From Fibrobacter sp. (GTDB lineage Bacteria > Fibrobacterota > Fibrobacteria > Fibrobacterales > Fibrobacteraceae): a stretch of DNA of 64,000 nt. The stretch covers positions 1 to 64,000 of the forward strand of contig JAKSIJ010000002.1 of NCBI GenBank assembly GCA_024398875.1, in the 5' to 3' direction. Below, one piece after another: positions 50,466 to 58,643 of this stretch; the stretch's first letter is position 1; each line of letters begins with the position of its first letter. Both the position numbers and the translations under genes were made by a program. The notes beneath the pieces were generated by a model. It was not told the origin of the DNA. It did not search any database and worked only from the letters and a program-made list of their open reading frames with translations.

Positions 50466-51190
50466 TAGCTGTAATTCTCGCCGCAGGAATGGCTTCCCGC
50501 CTTCGTCCTCTGACCAACAATACGCCGAAGTGCTTGCTGGATGTGAAGGGACGTTCGCTTTTGGAACGTTCGATGGATGCCCTCATTGGAAATGGCATTC
50601 ATGATTTCGTTATTGTGACGGGATACCTGCACCAGATGATTGAGGATTTTGTGGCGAAACGCTATGGAACAACAGTCCAGGTCAAGTTCATCCACAATGC
50701 CGTTTACGATAGCACTAATAACATCTATTCTTTGTGGTTGGCGAGGGAAGCTGTTGATGGTAAGTCCTTCCTGCTTTTGGACAGCGATTTGTTGTACGAC
50801 CCCCAGATTGCAAAGAATGTCCTCGCGGTACCTTCGAAGAACGTGCTCACGTTGATTCGCCATCCCCTTGGTGAAGAGGAGATGAAGGTGGTTGTCGATG
50901 CCGCCGGCGCCATTGTGGAAATCAGTAAAACCTGTTCTCCTACCGCCGCTGCTGGCGAAAGTCTGGGTATTGAAAAAATCGGTGAAGCCTACTCTACGGC
51001 CTTGTATAAGGAATTGGACAAGATGATGAATCAGGAACACTTGGAAAACAAGTTCTATGAGCTTGCCTTTGAGCGCCTGATTTCTCAAGGACATACTTAT
51101 ACGGTCTTGGACGCTACAGATTACTTCTCTTGCGAGCTGGATACCGTTGAAGATTTTGAGAATGCAAAGTCTACGATTCCGCTAGACTAG
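50462..51190 (+). CDS. LicC-like nucleotidyltransferase (probable CTP:phospho-amino-alcohol cytidylyltransferase)
   Basis: 242 aa from ATG 50462, overlapping the previous stop (ATGA). Rossmann-type nucleotidyltransferase: VILAAGMASRLRPLTNNTPKCLL is the LicC/sugar-NTP-transferase opening, and LLDSDLLYD supplies metal-binding Asps. It resembles CTP:phosphocholine and CTP:2-aminoethylphosphonate cytidylyltransferases. Substrate choice cannot be read from the sequence. Confidence 0.87.
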   Translation: MIAVILAAGMASRLRPLTNNTPKCLLDVKGRSLLERSMDALIGNGIHDFVIVTGYLHQMIEDFVAKRYGTTVQVKFIHNAVYDSTNNIYSLWLAREAVDGKSFLLLDSDLLYDPQIAKNVLAVPSKNVLTLIRHPLGEEEMKVVVDAAGAIVEISKTCSPTAAAGESLGIEKIGEAYSTALYKELDKMMNQEHLENKFYELAFERLISQGHTYTVLDATDYFSCELDTVEDFENAKSTIPLD

Positions 51191-51201
51191 GATTGTCGTT
51201 C

Positions 51202-52212
51202 ATGGTGAAGTATCTCTTTGTCCTGACTAGTTCTCCAAAGGATTTCTTTTGCGAACAGACCATTGTGGCTATCGCGTCTCTTCGAGTGCATAATCCACAC
51301 GCCTTTGTGACACTTTTGACGGATGATAAGACTGCTGCTACTCTGACGGGGAATCGTGCCGCGTTGAAGGATGCCGTGGACGAGTTGAAGGTTCTGGATT
51401 TGCCGGAGACACTTTCTCCCATGCTTCGTTCCCGCTACCTCAAGACGGTGATGCGTAACGTCATCGATGGCGATTTTCTCTATATGGATTCTGATATTGC
51501 TATCGTAGGCGATTTGAGCATCCCGGCAGAATGGACGGAAGATATTTACGCGGTCTTGGACTTCCATACCAAGCTCCACAAAGCCATCAATCGCAAAAAG
51601 ATTTTGAATAACGCCAAGATGCTCGGCTTCTCACCTATATTGAACGATGAAATCTTCAATGGGGGAGTGATGTATGCCAAGGATTCTCCTAAGGCTAGGG
51701 AATTCTTTAAGACCTGGCATGAACTTTGGCAGTATTGCGTCACCAAGAACTTCCCTTATGACATGGCAAGCCTTGCAGAAGCCAACTTCAAGTTTGGTTA
51801 CATGACGCAAAAGGCCGGCGGCGAATGGAACTGCCAGATGGCTTATGCCAAGAAGTTCATTCCCAATGGTAAGGTGTTCCATTTCTTTGGCTCTCGCATC
51901 ATCGATACCTGCGGGCGCAAGGTGCCCGAGAGCATGAACATCTTCCTCCCGAAGATTCTGCGGAGGGATTTCTACACGAATCTGAAGAACATCCCTGTAA
52001 TTGTGAATGCGGACAAGAGCATCACGATTAACGCATACTATGATGATGTGATTGCCCATGCCAAAGATGCATTCTTGTATCAGACAAAACATGCGGGAAC
52101 CTTTGGTGCGGACATCATCCGCTCCTATGCTTTTGCAAAGTCCCTTGGCTTTGTCTATAAGAAATTGCCGTTCGTACTTCCGCTGTTATCGCTAATCGGA
52201 AAAATCCTGTAG
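51202..52212 (+). CDS. Glycosyltransferase (GT8-like, DxD type)
   Basis: 336 aa, cytoplasmic face. FVTLLTDD near residue 35 and the metal-binding GDFLYMDSDIAIVGDLS near 92-108 fit GT-A transferases such as family 8. NDEIFNGGVMYAKDS near 148 is an acceptor-side loop typical of this group. It is in the same run as the LicC-like gene (11-base gap). Confidence 0.82.
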   Translation: MVKYLFVLTSSPKDFFCEQTIVAIASLRVHNPHAFVTLLTDDKTAATLTGNRAALKDAVDELKVLDLPETLSPMLRSRYLKTVMRNVIDGDFLYMDSDIAIVGDLSIPAEWTEDIYAVLDFHTKLHKAINRKKILNNAKMLGFSPILNDEIFNGGVMYAKDSPKAREFFKTWHELWQYCVTKNFPYDMASLAEANFKFGYMTQKAGGEWNCQMAYAKKFIPNGKVFHFFGSRIIDTCGRKVPESMNIFLPKILRRDFYTNLKNIPVIVNADKSITINAYYDDVIAHAKDAFLYQTKHAGTFGADIIRSYAFAKSLGFVYKKLPFVLPLLSLIGKIL

Positions 52213-52222
52213 AGGTTGCGCG

Positions 52223-53383
52223 ATGAGTTTGCTTTTCAATCTTACAGCAGTGCAGCCTATTCATAGCGCCAAATTCCATGGGGGAGGCTCCTATGGAGAG
52301 GTGATTTTCTGGGCGATGGTAAAGCGCGGTGAAAAGTTCAGTTGTGTTTACGATAGCCGAAAGTATTTGGACCCGAAAATCATAGATGTCTGCAAGGGAA
52401 AAAATATTCCTCTGTTTGACATAGCCGTGCAGACTCCGCAAGAAATTATCGATGCCAATAAGATTGACACTTTCTATACGCCGCTTTATTCGCTAGAGAA
52501 GAAGTGGAATATCAAGGTAAAGCGGTTTGTACTCACTTGGCACGGCGCCCGTGCTCTTGAAATGCAATACAGTCCTTTGGGAATCTCTTTTGCGAAAAAG
52601 TTCTCCCAGAAGGCGGAGGCTTTGGTCCGTTATCGGGAATCTTGGAAGCGACTTTACTACAAGCCCAAATATCAGGAATTGGCTAGCCGCATTGCTGATG
52701 GTCGGGCGGAAACCATTACTGTAAGTGAACACAGCCGCGCTAGTATTAAAAGCTTTTTCCCGGAACTGATGGATAAGGAAATTCCCGTATTCTACAGCCC
52801 TATGATTGAATACGAACCGGAGGGATTCCTTCCTCCGGAAGTTCAAACAAAGAAGTATTTTCTGCTTACAAGTGGCGCTCGCTGGGAAAAGAACAACTTG
52901 CGTGCCGCCAAGGCTTTCGATGAACTGGTGACTCAGTATGAGACCTGCGGAAAGCCTTTTGATTTCAAGATGATCATTACAGGTGCCGCCAATCCCAAGG
53001 TGTACTTGAAGAACGTTCGCCATAGGGACCGCTTTGTGCTTCTGGGCTATGTGGAAAACAAGGAACTGGAATTCCTGCACAAGAATGCATACGCCTTTGT
53101 TTTCCCGTCGCTAAATGAAGGCTTTGGTTACCCACCGATGCAGAGCATGCGCTATGGCGTTCCTGTTGCCGCTAGCGGAACAACATCTGTTCCTGAAATT
53201 TGCGAAAATGCAGCATTGCTTTTTGACCCGTATTCCGTAAGCGAAATCAAGAATCGCATGATTCAGCTTTTGGATTCAGCAATTTATGAATTGTACGCAG
53301 GCCGTGCAAAGGTTCGCTATGCAGAGGTCAGCAAGCGTCAAAAAGAAGACTTGGGAAAGGCTGTGGAGTTTATCCTGGACTGA
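52223..53383 (+). CDS. Glycosyltransferase family 4
   Basis: 386 aa, GT-B fold. The C-terminal donor site is clear: VFPSLNEGFGYPPMQSMRYGVPVAASGTTSVPEI (the Glu-x7-Glu type region). AGAGG precedes the ATG. The tail of this gene overlaps the tail of the invertase gene by 46 bases in opposite orientation. It is the last plus-strand gene of the glycan run. Confidence 0.9.
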   Translation: MSLLFNLTAVQPIHSAKFHGGGSYGEVIFWAMVKRGEKFSCVYDSRKYLDPKIIDVCKGKNIPLFDIAVQTPQEIIDANKIDTFYTPLYSLEKKWNIKVKRFVLTWHGARALEMQYSPLGISFAKKFSQKAEALVRYRESWKRLYYKPKYQELASRIADGRAETITVSEHSRASIKSFFPELMDKEIPVFYSPMIEYEPEGFLPPEVQTKKYFLLTSGARWEKNNLRAAKAFDELVTQYETCGKPFDFKMIITGAANPKVYLKNVRHRDRFVLLGYVENKELEFLHKNAYAFVFPSLNEGFGYPPMQSMRYGVPVAASGTTSVPEICENAALLFDPYSVSEIKNRMIQLLDSAIYELYAGRAKVRYAEVSKRQKEDLGKAVEFILD

Positions 53384-53979
53384 TTCGTGATTTTTAAAAA
53401 TCTATTAAGGGTCCCACGGTCTACATGGCAATGTTTTGCAATGTTCTTTTTGGGAATTCCGTTCTGAAGCATTTCCGTGATGACCTTAATCTTTGAATAG
53501 AGTTTGCATTTTTCTAAGGGTGTTTTTTTTCCTTTGGGTCTGCCTAGCACGGATCCAAGAGCTTTTTTTCGTGCTAAAGCTTCCTTTGTACGCTGGCTGA
53601 TGAGGTTTCTTTCTATTTCTGCAGAAAGCCCGAAAGCAAATGCAAGAACTTTGCTCTGTATGTCGTTTCCCAATCTGTAATTGTCCTTGATTGACCACAC
53701 ATGACATTCTTTTTGCATACAGATGTTTAGAATGTCCATTATCATAAAAAGATTTCTTCCTAGTCTGGAAATCTCGCTGCAAATAATGACGTCGTTACTC
53801 TGAACCTTTTTTAAAAGATTTCCAAGTTTTCTTTTGTCGTAATCTTTTGTTCCGCTTATTGTTTCCTCTATCCAATGATCGATATGGATATGTTCTCTAA
53901 TGCAAAATTGTGTTATTTCGAAGTGTTGGTTTTCTATTGTCTGCTTGTCACAACTGACACGTATATAACCGTAATACAT
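53338..53979 (-). CDS. Serine recombinase of the Mpi DNA-invertase type
   Basis: 213 aa. The resolvase/invertase catalytic domain opens with YYGYIRVSCDKQTIENQ (nucleophile Ser in IRVS); ICSEISRLGRNLFMIMDIL, IQSKVLAFAFGLSAEIERNL and a C-terminal helix-turn-helix (GIPKKNIAKHCHVDRGTLNRFL) follow. This closely matches the master invertase Mpi of Bacteroides, which inverts promoters of surface-polysaccharide loci. The ATG at 53979 has AGAGG 7 bases upstream, better than the ATG at 53997. The last dozen or so residues are antisense to the glycosyltransferase end, as if the gene was joined there. Confidence 0.9.
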   Translation of the reverse strand: MYYGYIRVSCDKQTIENQHFEITQFCIREHIHIDHWIEETISGTKDYDKRKLGNLLKKVQSNDVIICSEISRLGRNLFMIMDILNICMQKECHVWSIKDNYRLGNDIQSKVLAFAFGLSAEIERNLISQRTKEALARKKALGSVLGRPKGKKTPLEKCKLYSKIKVITEMLQNGIPKKNIAKHCHVDRGTLNRFLKITNQSRINSTAFPKSSF

Positions 53980-53998
53980 AATGAACCTCTTGTTCATT
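53980..53998 (-). promoter_or_regulatory. Hairpin containing the invertase ribosome site
   Basis: AATGAAC, loop AAGAG, GTTCATT directly before the ATG at 53979 on the minus strand: a perfect 7-bp stem whose loop carries the AGAGG ribosome-binding sequence. It could also be a protein operator. Confidence 0.5.
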
Positions 53999-54017
53999 AC
54001 AGAATAAAAATATATAG

Positions 54018-54033
54018 TAAACTAATTAGTTTA
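54018..54033. repeat. Perfect 16-bp palindrome TAAACTAATTAGTTTA
   Basis: Complete 8+8 palindrome that covers the stop codon of the RND gene and lies 20 bases before the invertase start region. It may be a regulator or recombinase site, or part of a terminator. Confidence 0.7.
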
Positions 54034-56595
54034 TTTGTTTTTTAACCAGCTTCCGCAAAGGAACATTGAGAATACTACACTAGTGACCAGGAAAATTCCA
54101 ATGCTAGTGCAGGCTAGGTCTCCAATTCCTTTTAAACCTCGGTGGGTTGTGAATAAAAATCCGACGAACCCCGCAATTGTTGTACATGAACTTGCAATGA
54201 CGTTTCGACCAGTTGTATCCATGAGTTGTCGTAAACTCATATCCTGATTTTCTACGTGAGAGGTGATGAAGTGTATTGTGGAGTCTATTCCAATTCCCAG
54301 TGTCATTGGAATCACGATGACGTTGTAGATGCTGATTTTCCCGAATTCGAAAATATGAGTCAAAATACCGAGTAAACCTAAGGTGATAAGGACTCCCATT
54401 CCAAAGGAAATGCAACCGGCAATAAACAACTTTGGCTTTCGGAAAGAAAGAATCAAGGTTCCGAAGATGACTAGGATTATCAAAAATGCAAGTTTGAAAC
54501 TGTCCTGTTTAACGGATTCTATGACGTCACTGAGAATGAATTGGGATGAAAAGGTTCTTAGGTCTTCTCCATCGAAGTTCCAATGGCCGTATCGGTTCTG
54601 GAAGTTGTGCAATGCATGAGCATCCCAGCTCGGAAAATTTCCATAAATAAATCCGATTTTTCCGTAGCTACCGTCTTTTTCTCGAAGTAAATCAAGAGCC
54701 CATTCAGGAATATCTTCGGCAGTGAAAATATTCTCAATAGAAGATAGCTTTCGAATTTCGACGACATTGATAGAATCGTCTCCTGAGGCTCTGTCAAAGA
54801 CCCTTGCTGAAGCCAGTTCATTGATTTCTTCTATAATCTCGAGTCGTTCTTTTTGGTCTGATTCTGCAGGAACAAATGTTTTCAAAGTTAAGAAACTACG
54901 TAATGTCGTGTCCTTTTCCGTATGCATTCGGACCATCAGTGTATCGTAAAGTTTATCCAACTGTTCTGCTTTGCTGCCCATGACGGCTGCCGGAGTAGAG
55001 GAAGCTCGGTTGTTTGTTCGTGTTACATAGGTTTCAATGTTGTTTTTCTTTTGAGTTTTTTCTGTGGAGACTCGTCTTAGGTTGCGAAGATTATGTTCAA
55101 AATCCACATATTGGGAGAACCAAAGAGATGCTCCTCCTGCAATGAAACCCGCTAAAGCAGCGTATTTGAAGAATTTGAAAATTTGTTTTTCATTCCAGGA
55201 TTTTGGTAGCAAACTGAATTTAGGCGCAGCTGGAATGCCTCCAAGACAGAGTACGAAAACCGGGAGTACAAGAAGAGCTGTGAACATGCTGAATAAAACA
55301 CCAGCAGATGCAACGATGCCAAATTCATAGAATCCCTTGAAATGAGCCGCTAAAAGAGTGAGGAAAGCTGCAATCGTGGTGAAACTTGCCAGTAAAAATG
55401 GCTTTGCCATTTTACGTTGCGCTTCTTTTAATACATCTTCAAGGGATGATTGAGTGTTTAGTAATTTTTGCGCTGTGCCAAGGATGTGTATGGAGTAGTC
55501 TATGCCTATACCTAAAATAATGGATGCGACAAATACGGTAAATGGATTGAATTTGCCGTAAACCAAAGCTGTGCAGGCAAGGGTTGGGATGCATGCGTAT
55601 AAAACAGAACTTGTCAGGAGAATAGGACCTTTCACGCTTCGGAAGAAAAATGATGTCAATGCGAAAATAAGTACTAGGCTTATACCGAAGGAAAAAATAC
55701 TGTCGTTAGCTACATCATCGACTTCCTTTAAACCTTCGTAGGTACCTTGAATGGCGAAACGGGTGGGGACAGGATATTCTTTTGCGTTAAAATACTGGAG
55801 TAAAGAATCGGCTTTTACAAGAATATGGGTTACAAATTCATAATCGGTGGAGGGCTTGATTAGTTTTGCATGAACCACGCCATTGAATTTTATTTTTCCT
55901 GTACTGTCAGGATGAGGGCTGCCGATAAGTCGGCTACGAAGATGCTTTGGAACGTGGGCCTTTTTATCTTCTTCATCCATGTCTCGATCAGTATCGCTGG
56001 TGTCTTTTTTGAAAAAAGAATCAAAAGCGCTAATGGCTTCATCGGGAAGTCCTAGCTCCTGAGGGATGCTTGCATCAAACCATATACGTTCTTTTTTTTC
56101 CACATTGGTATCGTTGATTAGATCAACAACCAGGGGCCCATTTTGACGGCCAATTTCAAGCTGTATATCTTCTAGATTATCTCGGATACGCTCCAGATGC
56201 TTGGTTGGGAGGTAAAGAAGGGCATGATCCTTAAAAAATTGGTTGCTGTTATCAAACTGTGTAGAAACAAAGTCTCCTTGCCAATTTTTATGGATGTAGT
56301 TGTTGATGGAATCCTGTAAGTCGGCGACAAGTTGCACATCGTCGCTTTGTATGGCGACCATGAACCGATCTGTGCTGCCAAATCGATCATAGGATTCTTC
56401 AAGGGCTTTTACGCTGGGCGTCCCTTCTGGAAGAAGATGGGATAAGTCTGCATCCAGCTTTAGGCCTGGTTTGTATAGGATTGGGATGGTACAGAGCAAT
56501 CCTAAAATTAGATAGAAAGCTAATGCTTTAAATCTATGTTTGCTTATAAGAGAAATATACCAATTCGAAAAATTATGTAGGTTTTTTTTCTTCAT
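54031..56595 (-). CDS. RND/MMPL-family transporter (AT-rich copy)
   Basis: 854-aa inner-membrane exporter of unknown cargo. After an N-terminal helix comes a large periplasmic loop (PEGTPSVKALEESYDRFGSTDRF), then a membrane bundle with GIGIDYSIHILGTAQ and GFYEFGIVASAGVLFSM, a second periplasmic loop and a second bundle with LGIGIDSTIHFITSHV and FTTHRGLKGIG. This is the MMPL/HpnN style (two SSD-like halves). The ATG 56595 follows the sulfatase stop by 14 A-rich bases. The protein is closely similar to the product of the gene at 60635. Confidence 0.88.
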   Translation of the reverse strand: MKKKNLHNFSNWYISLISKHRFKALAFYLILGLLCTIPILYKPGLKLDADLSHLLPEGTPSVKALEESYDRFGSTDRFMVAIQSDDVQLVADLQDSINNYIHKNWQGDFVSTQFDNSNQFFKDHALLYLPTKHLERIRDNLEDIQLEIGRQNGPLVVDLINDTNVEKKERIWFDASIPQELGLPDEAISAFDSFFKKDTSDTDRDMDEEDKKAHVPKHLRSRLIGSPHPDSTGKIKFNGVVHAKLIKPSTDYEFVTHILVKADSLLQYFNAKEYPVPTRFAIQGTYEGLKEVDDVANDSIFSFGISLVLIFALTSFFFRSVKGPILLTSSVLYACIPTLACTALVYGKFNPFTVFVASIILGIGIDYSIHILGTAQKLLNTQSSLEDVLKEAQRKMAKPFLLASFTTIAAFLTLLAAHFKGFYEFGIVASAGVLFSMFTALLVLPVFVLCLGGIPAAPKFSLLPKSWNEKQIFKFFKYAALAGFIAGGASLWFSQYVDFEHNLRNLRRVSTEKTQKKNNIETYVTRTNNRASSTPAAVMGSKAEQLDKLYDTLMVRMHTEKDTTLRSFLTLKTFVPAESDQKERLEIIEEINELASARVFDRASGDDSINVVEIRKLSSIENIFTAEDIPEWALDLLREKDGSYGKIGFIYGNFPSWDAHALHNFQNRYGHWNFDGEDLRTFSSQFILSDVIESVKQDSFKLAFLIILVIFGTLILSFRKPKLFIAGCISFGMGVLITLGLLGILTHIFEFGKISIYNVIVIPMTLGIGIDSTIHFITSHVENQDMSLRQLMDTTGRNVIASSCTTIAGFVGFLFTTHRGLKGIGDLACTSIGIFLVTSVVFSMFLCGSWLKNK

Positions 56596-56609
56596 TTTTT
56601 GTTTTTTGT

Positions 56610-58454
56610 TTATGGCATTACTTTGTTTGTGTAGACGACGTATGACCAAGCGTTAGCTACGGCTCGCATTTGCTTTGTGATTTCAAGAATCTTCTCGTCG
56701 CTTTCTGTTGTTGCATTTCCTGTTACAAAGCCATCTGATGGGTCTGATGTATCCCATGTTGGTTGTAAGACAATTTGTCGCGCTATGGCGGAGGTATTTC
56801 CTTGAACAGGGACTAGATAGTAGGCGGTGGAATCCTTGCGCATGGCAAGGCTTCCGTACTTTGAAGAATATATTGCCGGTAAAATCTGGTTGACCAGTGA
56901 ATCTTGCAACAGATTTATTCCCATAAAATGGTTTGAAACATCTAGTCCTATGTAGTCAATGATTGTTTTGGATATGTTCATTTGCGACACAATTCTGCTA
57001 TCTAGACGAGGCTCAATGCCGGGACCACTAAACATGAGTGATATCCAGGAGTAGCCTTCAATACCCAAGCCTAACTTCTCTGAAATTTGTTGCTGGGCTC
57101 CGTTTGGAGCTGCGTGGTCTCCAGTTAAAATGATTAATGTATTTTGAAAATCGGGATCGGATTCTAGTCCGTCCAGAATGATGCCTAAGGCGCTATCCAT
57201 ATACACGGCTGCCCTTGTGTATGCCTTGCCGATGTCATGGGGCGTTTCTCCCATGCTCTCCGGAAGGATAAAGGGGGTGTGCATACTTAAGCTCATCCAA
57301 TGGAAAAACGTAGGCTTATCTTTGGGCCTAGCTTTATATCGTTCTATAAAACGTTTTGCTGACGATACATCGTCAGCGTATTCTGGTTTAAATTCGTAAT
57401 AATCAAACCATTTGCTGTACCAACCTTCTTCATTGTCGAAACGAGGGTCAGCTCCGAGGATAACTTCATTATAGTAACCCGCATTAGAGAGGATTTCTGA
57501 AAAAGATTTCAGTTTTGTATTTGGAAAATCTCTGAGGAGAGTCTTGTTTGGTAGGCTCATAATCCCGGTCATGATTCCTAGGAGTCCTTCCACGGAAGGG
57601 TTGCCAACACTGTATGTATTTGGAAAGTAAAGACTTTTGTGGGAAAGCTTACAAAAATTCGGGAATAGTTGGCAGTTGGTTGGTACCCTCATGTCAAAAG
57701 TCCAACCTCTTAGGGATTCAATGGTGAGAAGGATGATGTTTTTCTTTTCTTTTAGGTCCTTATGCTTAAATTCGTTAATGGATTTTTCTTCGTTGGTGCT
57801 TTCGTGCCAGAAGGGATATTCTGAATCTGGATTTCCTCCTAGGAGAAGAATTCCTTCTCTATAGTCTGCGGGCTTCTTGTCAAATTCAGAAGACTCAAGT
57901 AAGTCGCTGACAAGGGTGTAAACGACGGGTCTGATTCTATCCCAGCGCCTTGGCGAATAGTGATACCACAGGTGTGATGTGCATCCAAGAGCTGTAATAG
58001 AAAATATCAGTATTGCAGAAATGATTTTTTTCGATTTTGGCAGTTTCTTGGAAAAATCAAAATTTGATTTGGTTGCTAGTATGATGAGTAGTAAAACAAA
58101 AATGAAAATTGTACTGAGAGTGAGAAGGAAATGACCCAAACCTCCCAATGCGATTTTGGAAACCAGTTCGGTATCTGAAAAGGCGTATAGATAGGTTTTA
58201 ATAAAGGATAGCGATAGTTTTTGACTCATCCAGCGTTGAAGTTCGTCATCTATTCCGCTTAACATTAAGTAACCAAAAGCTACGATTATGGAACATATTT
58301 TTATGGATGACTTAAATTTTTTTTGACTTAGCACTGATATGGAAAAAAAGAGCGAGGCTATTGCCATTGAAAATCCGATTTCTGCATATAGGGTATGCCA
58401 GATAAATCGATTATAATCAGCGACAAGAGATGTTCCTGTCGGAGTATCAAACAT
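56610..58454 (-). CDS. LtaS-like sulfatase-fold membrane phosphotransferase (AT-rich copy)
   Basis: 614 aa. Four to five N-terminal membrane helices are followed by an alkaline-phosphatase-fold domain: NIILLTIESLRGWTFD (metal Glu), the nucleophile loop VGNPSVEGLLGIMTG (Ser or neighbouring residue), and LIILTGDHAAPNG (metal Asp-His). The family includes lipoteichoic acid synthase and phosphoethanolamine/phosphoglycerol transferases. Base composition is visibly AT-rich compared with genes after 58640. It precedes the RND gene by 14 bases. The exact donor and acceptor are unknown. Confidence 0.85.
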   Translation of the reverse strand: MFDTPTGTSLVADYNRFIWHTLYAEIGFSMAIASLFFSISVLSQKKFKSSIKICSIIVAFGYLMLSGIDDELQRWMSQKLSLSFIKTYLYAFSDTELVSKIALGGLGHFLLTLSTIFIFVLLLIILATKSNFDFSKKLPKSKKIISAILIFSITALGCTSHLWYHYSPRRWDRIRPVVYTLVSDLLESSEFDKKPADYREGILLLGGNPDSEYPFWHESTNEEKSINEFKHKDLKEKKNIILLTIESLRGWTFDMRVPTNCQLFPNFCKLSHKSLYFPNTYSVGNPSVEGLLGIMTGIMSLPNKTLLRDFPNTKLKSFSEILSNAGYYNEVILGADPRFDNEEGWYSKWFDYYEFKPEYADDVSSAKRFIERYKARPKDKPTFFHWMSLSMHTPFILPESMGETPHDIGKAYTRAAVYMDSALGIILDGLESDPDFQNTLIILTGDHAAPNGAQQQISEKLGLGIEGYSWISLMFSGPGIEPRLDSRIVSQMNISKTIIDYIGLDVSNHFMGINLLQDSLVNQILPAIYSSKYGSLAMRKDSTAYYLVPVQGNTSAIARQIVLQPTWDTSDPSDGFVTGNATTESDEKILEITKQMRAVANAWSYVVYTNKVMP

Positions 58455-58492
58455 ATAAAGATTGCAAAGGAGTGCAAATCTACCTAGAGTTA

Positions 58493-58521
58493 GTACTATT
58501 CCAAAAAGAAACCAATAGTAC
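58493..58521. repeat. 8-bp perfect inverted repeat in the divergent spacer
   Basis: GTACTATT (58493-58500) and AATAGTAC (58514-58521) with 13 bases between, located about 40-70 bases upstream of the minus-strand sulfatase start. Confidence 0.65.
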
Positions 58522-58527
58522 GGTGTG

Positions 58528-58554
58528 GTGAATATAAACGACCGTTTATTTCAC
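58528..58554. promoter_or_regulatory. 27-bp interrupted palindrome, candidate shared operator
   Basis: GTGAA-(T)-ATAAACG, AC, CGTTTAT-TTCAC: 12 pairs with a single bulged base, centred in the 189-bp spacer between the divergent sulfatase genes. No T run follows, so a regulator-binding site is more likely than a terminator. Confidence 0.55.
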
Positions 58555-58643
58555 ACATCATATCATGCTTTTTATCGCTTAATTAAAACAGTTACCATGG
58601 AATAGATGCTAGCCGAAATACGCATTATTCTATATTTTAGGTT

